DNA from: an uncultured Collinsella sp.
Lineage (GTDB): Bacteria > Actinomycetota > Coriobacteriia > Coriobacteriales > Coriobacteriaceae
Reading direction: 5' to 3'
Length of the DNA stretch: 8,171 nt
NCBI GenBank assembly: GCA_902493915.1
Contig: CABUQY010000070.1
Coordinates: forward strand, 1-8,171
Positions 5,705-8,171 of this stretch are shown here, piece after piece; the stretch's first letter is position 1; every line of letters starts with the position of its first letter. Both the position numbers and the translations under genes were made by a program. A model generated the notes under the pieces. That model was not told the origin of the DNA. It was given only the letters and a program-made list of their open reading frames with translations, and made no database searches.

Positions 5705-5815
5705 CTACGCCCCAAGAGCCGCCATGGGAATCACTGCCACGCCGTCGTCGCGCGTGTAGGCGATGCTCCCCTTTCCAACCACGACCGCCAAAAACGCCGG
5801 CGCGGTATTCTGAGA
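5705..5815 (-). pseudogene. C-terminal remnant of a broken gene
   Basis: On the minus strand this stretch reads TAPAFLAVVVGKGSIAYTRD and continues DGVAVIPMAALGA to a TAG at 5707-5705. It has the look of a genuine protein C-terminus: alternating hydrophobic strands with an aromatic-charged turn, resembling the last strands of some AAA-type ATP-binding proteins. The homology is only suspected. The frame continues upstream for a while, but that part translates the palindromic repeats and has no protein-like pattern. I infer that a gene lost its body, with the repeat array now at the break. A chance open frame is the main alternative. In 5632-5704 nothing but the antisense promoter is seen. Confidence 0.35.
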
Positions 5816-6108
5816 CGCGCTTTCCACTTGAAGCCATGTCGATTCTAGGACACAGTTTCCGCTTGAAGCCCATCCGGAAAGCACGTCCCATTTCAAGGCT
5901 TGAATCCGGGACGCAGTTTCCACTTGAGCTCCTGACGGAAAAGCACGTCCCACTCTGAAGCTCGATTCCGGGATACAGCTTCCGCCAGAAACCTCAACCG
6001 GAAACGGCATCCCACTCTGGAGCCAGAATCCGGAACGTAGCTTCCGCTTGAGGGCCAATCCGGAAAGTGCGTCCCAGTCTGAGCGCTCATTCCGGGATGC
6101 AATTTCCG
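5810..6108. repeat. Tandem array of palindromic repeats, 62-bp period
   Basis: The unit is a left half-site (CCGGAAA..GCRTCCC), about 18 bp of spacer and a right half-site (CCGGGAYGCAGTTTCC), able to form a long hairpin. Left half-sites start at 5874, 5936, 5998 and 6060, and right half-sites end at 5860, 5921, 5983, 6045 and 6107. The period is therefore 62 bp (one step is 61). A degenerate extra half-copy ends at 5825. Units differ by many substitutions that often preserve pairing. The array lies downstream of the ATPase gene and could also stop its transcripts. A further single copy is at 7695-7743. It resembles REP/BIME-type elements; I know no name for it. Confidence 0.85.
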
Positions 6109-6162
6109 CTGACAGCTAGCACGACAACAGAAGGGCCCCGTTCCAGCCATTCGAGGACAGGT

Positions 6163-7569
6163 TTACCCCCGAGCAGCGTTATCCCGCTCACACATCTCTG
6201 CAAACGAGATCAGTTTGGCGTCTCCCCTACTCTCTGCGGCATCCCGACATCCCTGCGTAAAGCCGCTTTTTGAGAAAAGTGCATAGCTTTTTCGTTGCCG
6301 TCTAAAGAGCTCGCTTCGGTGCACGAGCTTTTGCAGCACGTCTTCGCCCGCCGGTTCATTGCGCCATTTGCACTCCGCAAAGAGCGCCGCGCCCTCTCCG
6401 TCGTCGACAATCAAATCGATCTCTTCCTGCGTACGCGTCCGATTGTCCGTTCCCCACCAACGGCCCACCGTTGCCGGAATCACATCGAGCTCGCCCGCGC
6501 GCGCAAGTTCGTACACGTACTGCCGGCAGATAAGCTCAAAAACCGCGCCCATATAGTCGGACAGATGCGGCTCAATGCGCTTATACGCCATCTCGGCCAT
6601 ATCGTTTTGAATTAGCCCGATGTTCTGCGGAACAAACTTGTACCAGAACCTAAACATCTGATCGCTCAGCAGATACACGGCTCGCTTATTGCTCGTCTCG
6701 TTTAGGGGCAGTTCGCGCTCAACAATCCCAAGCGACGCCAGCTTATCCACATAGCTCTTTACGTTGCTCGCAGGGATTCCCGTAGAGTTCGCAATCTCCG
6801 AGATCTTCGAGCGCCCCTGAGCAATTGCTTGCACGATCGCATCATATTGTTCGGGATTGCGGCACTCTTGCAATAGCAGGTTACTCGGCTCCTCAAAGAG
6901 ATAGCCCGTAGGAGTAAGAAAAAGACGTTTGATGTTGTCCTTGAGCGGTGCGGCAGGGTCGACTTTCTCGATATATGCAGGAATGCCGTCCGTCATGCCA
7001 TAGCAAACTGCAGCATCTTCGCGACTCATACTCTGCCACAGGCCGAGGGTCGTCGTAAAATCGAGCGGCATGATCTTAAACTGGGCCGTACGCCTACCGT
7101 ATAGTGGGCTCTCGTAGCCCAACACCTGTTCCTCCATAAACGAAAGAGACGAGCCGCATAGAATCAGCATGAGCCTGGTCTCTTTGTACAGGTGATCAAT
7201 CTTGTCTTGCAGCAACGAACTGATCTCGGGATTCGATTGGGCGAGATAGGGATACTCGTCAATCACGACAATCAAACGTTCCGTGCGAGCCATGGTGGCC
7301 AATGCATCGAACGCCTCGTCAAAGCTACGAAACGACGCGCCTGCAGCACCAACCGAGCCTGCAAGTATCGCCTGGCTAAAGCCGTGCAGGTTTGCCTCTG
7401 CATTGGTGCGACGAGCTTGAAAGTAAATAGCCTTCTTGCCTTGGATGAACTCTGTGATAAGGCGCGTTTTACCCACGCGACGACGGCCGTAAATCACAGG
7501 CATTTCAAATGAGCCCGTGCCATACAGTCGATTGAGCTCGGACATTTCCGCTGTTCTTCCGATAAACAT
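6163..7569 (-). CDS. AAA ATPase with C-terminal DUF234-type nuclease-like domain
   Basis: This 468-residue protein belongs to the archaeal-type ATPase group (ATPase_2 plus DUF234). It begins MFIGRTAEM, as this family does. Walker A is GRRRVGKT (28-35) and Walker B is LIVVIDEYPYL (99-109, D104, E105). GSSLSFM (139-145) fits the sensor region. A winged-helix segment lies around 242-290 (ISEIANSTGIPASNVKSYVD). The C-terminus has EEIDLI (382-387) followed by FAECKW (397-402), a PD-(D/E)xK-like pattern with D385, E399 and K401. The cellular role of the family is poorly known; DNA binding and nuclease activity are predictions from domains. The ATG at 7569 has GGAAGGA 7 nt upstream. A 56-bp palindrome begins 16 bp before the start, and palindromic repeats flank the gene on both sides, suggesting an acquired or mobile single-gene unit. 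Confidence 0.85.
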   Translation of the reverse strand: MFIGRTAEMSELNRLYGTGSFEMPVIYGRRRVGKTRLITEFIQGKKAIYFQARRTNAEANLHGFSQAILAGSVGAAGASFRSFDEAFDALATMARTERLIVVIDEYPYLAQSNPEISSLLQDKIDHLYKETRLMLILCGSSLSFMEEQVLGYESPLYGRRTAQFKIMPLDFTTTLGLWQSMSREDAAVCYGMTDGIPAYIEKVDPAAPLKDNIKRLFLTPTGYLFEEPSNLLLQECRNPEQYDAIVQAIAQGRSKISEIANSTGIPASNVKSYVDKLASLGIVERELPLNETSNKRAVYLLSDQMFRFWYKFVPQNIGLIQNDMAEMAYKRIEPHLSDYMGAVFELICRQYVYELARAGELDVIPATVGRWWGTDNRTRTQEEIDLIVDDGEGAALFAECKWRNEPAGEDVLQKLVHRSELFRRQRKSYALFSKSGFTQGCRDAAESRGDAKLISFAEMCERDNAARG

Positions 7570-7584
7570 AGGGCCATCCTTCCT

Positions 7585-7640
7585 TTACGTGATAGCTATC
7601 TATATTATACCTTCCTATAATATAGCTAGCTATCACGTAA
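7585..7640. repeat. 56-bp near-perfect palindrome with TATAAT boxes on both strands
   Basis: The 25-bp arms 7585-7609 and 7616-7640 match at 24 of 25 positions around a 6-bp centre (CCTTCC). The outer ends are TTACGTGATAGC and its complement. Each arm also holds a smaller palindrome (GATAGCTATC and GATAGCTAGCTATC). TATAAT occurs on the minus strand at 7609-7604, facing the ATPase, and on the plus strand at 7616-7621, facing away. No good -35 accompanies either. It could be an operator/promoter of the ATPase gene, a protein-binding cruciform or an element end. Confidence 0.9.
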
Positions 7641-7694
7641 TTCGACGACCGACGCACACAAAAGGGGGCAGTACACCACCGCACGTGGACCGCT

Positions 7695-7743
7695 CCGGAA
7701 ACTGCACCCCATTCTGAGCGCCAATTCCGGGATGCAGTTTCCG
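7695..7743. repeat. Single dispersed copy of the palindromic repeat
   Basis: CGGAAACTGCACCCC (7696-7710) and GGGATGCAGTTTCCG (7729-7743) form inverted arms with one mismatch, around ATTCTGAGCGCCAATTCC. The sequence is the same element as the units of the 5810-6108 array. It stands alone between the ATPase palindrome and the terminator at 7747-7783. Confidence 0.85.
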
Positions 7744-7746
7744 CTC

Positions 7747-7783
7747 CAAACAAAAGGCCCCGGTTCGCGATGGAGCCGGGGCC
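7747..7783 (-). terminator. Intrinsic terminator of the molybdenum hydroxylase gene
   Basis: On the minus strand GGCCCCGGCTC (7783-7773) pairs with GAACCGGGGCC (7766-7756) with one mismatch and a 6-nt loop, followed by TTTTGTTTGG (7755-7746). It lies about 70 nt after the stop codon of the upstream gene. It separates that gene from the ATPase unit. The stretch 7784-7852 shows nothing else. Confidence 0.85.
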
Positions 7784-7852
7784 AAAGGCGCAGCGTATGT
7801 GGTTGATGCTGAGTGCGAACAGCCCGTCAACAATGGCTGTCCGCGCCCTACC

Positions 7853-8171
7853 CTACCCGCGGTTGCGGACGCGGCTGTAGGGCGTATCCACCATGGGCAG
7901 ATTTGGACGCAGCTTGCCGTCAAACGTGCGGTAGGCGTTCTGTACGGCGGGCGCCGTGGGGATCGTTGCGATCTCGCCGATGCCCTTGCCGCCGTACGCC
8001 ACAGGCAGCAGCTCGTCCTTCTCCACGTAAATGGCGTGAATATCCGGAATCTCGGGCGCACGGAACAGCCCGAGCGTACCGTACCTTGCCTGGGGTACGC
8101 AGTCCTTGAGCGGCCAGTCCTCGGTAAGCGCATAGCCCATACCCATGAGCACGCCGCCTTCAATCTGACCC
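7853..8171 (-). CDS. Molybdenum hydroxylase large subunit, xanthine dehydrogenase family (C-terminus, partial)
   Basis: The last 105 residues are visible, opening with GQIEGGVLMGMGYALTED and ending at a TAG (7855-7853). The GQxEGG..MG.GYAL.E string and the GGKGIGEIATIPTAPAVQNA stretch are signatures of the molybdopterin-binding subunit of xanthine dehydrogenase-type enzymes. The Glu of GKGIGE corresponds to the conserved active-site glutamate that acts as base during substrate hydroxylation. The enzyme would oxidise purines or another heterocycle or aldehyde in the cytoplasm using Mo-pterin, with FeS and sometimes FAD domains on other subunits. The substrate cannot be read from this end. The gene starts right of the window; an internal GTG at 8152 is not a real start. 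A strong terminator follows at 7747-7783. Confidence 0.9.
   Translation of the reverse strand, partial: GQIEGGVLMGMGYALTEDWPLKDCVPQARYGTLGLFRAPEIPDIHAIYVEKDELLPVAYGGKGIGEIATIPTAPAVQNAYRTFDGKLRPNLPMVDTPYSRVRNRG

Noticed and set aside
5810..6150. CRISPR array.
   Set aside because: The 62-bp repeats are tandem and palindromic throughout, with no unique spacers between constant repeats and no cas genes.
5514..6150. Minus-strand open frames running through the repeat array.
   Set aside because: They translate the palindromic units, have no SD, and differ in all frames. Only the last ~33 residues (5705-5815) look protein-like.
7505..7753. Short open frames on both strands across the 56-bp palindrome.
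   Set aside because: They are open only because of the palindrome's AT-rich sequence; there is no ribosome binding site and no coding pattern.

Overview
The window looks like chromosomal DNA of a GC-rich Gram-positive gut anaerobe of the Coriobacteriia (Collinsella-like). This is an inference from base composition, strong Shine-Dalgarno (SD) sites, protein style and a dispersed GGGAYGCAGTTTCC palindromic repeat; I cannot prove it by search. All five large genes lie on the minus strand. A partial hsdS tail at the left edge and one 41-residue gene lie on the plus strand.

Left third (1-4300): part of a type I restriction-modification locus. On the minus strand hsdR (4230-1030) is followed after 57 nt by a tyrosine recombinase with a full catalytic pentad (972-46). 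The recombinase runs tail to tail into the last codons of an hsdS gene on the plus strand (1-49, LITLHQRE motif). A 27-bp inverted repeat (25 of 27 positions match, 18-bp perfect core) brackets the recombinase: one copy lies in the hsdS tail and one between hsdR and the recombinase. This is the layout expected of a site-specific DNA inversion system acting on the specificity gene. The gap after hsdR can also fold so that the recombinase SD is sequestered.

Middle (4231-5640): two adjacent palindromes lie upstream of hsdR, then comes a DEDDh 3'-5' exonuclease gene (5173-4439). After it, on the plus strand, is a compact unit that reads as a type I toxin-antitoxin candidate. It encodes a 41-residue single-helix peptide with a very basic tail, and its near-perfect SD is sequestered by a 6-bp hairpin. 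A LexA/SOS-box-like palindrome overlaps its -35 region and an intrinsic terminator follows it. A convergent promoter with 17-bp spacing would make an antisense RNA of about 85 nt, ending at its own oppositely directed terminator inside the end of the gene.

Right (5640-8171): the C-terminal remnant of a broken gene abuts a tandem palindromic array with an exact 62-bp period. Next is a 468-residue AAA ATPase of the ATPase_2/DUF234 type (7569-6163). A 56-bp near-perfect palindrome carrying TATAAT on both strands lies directly upstream of it. A single further copy of the dispersed repeat follows, then an intrinsic terminator, then the 3' end of a molybdenum hydroxylase (xanthine dehydrogenase family) gene that runs out of the window.
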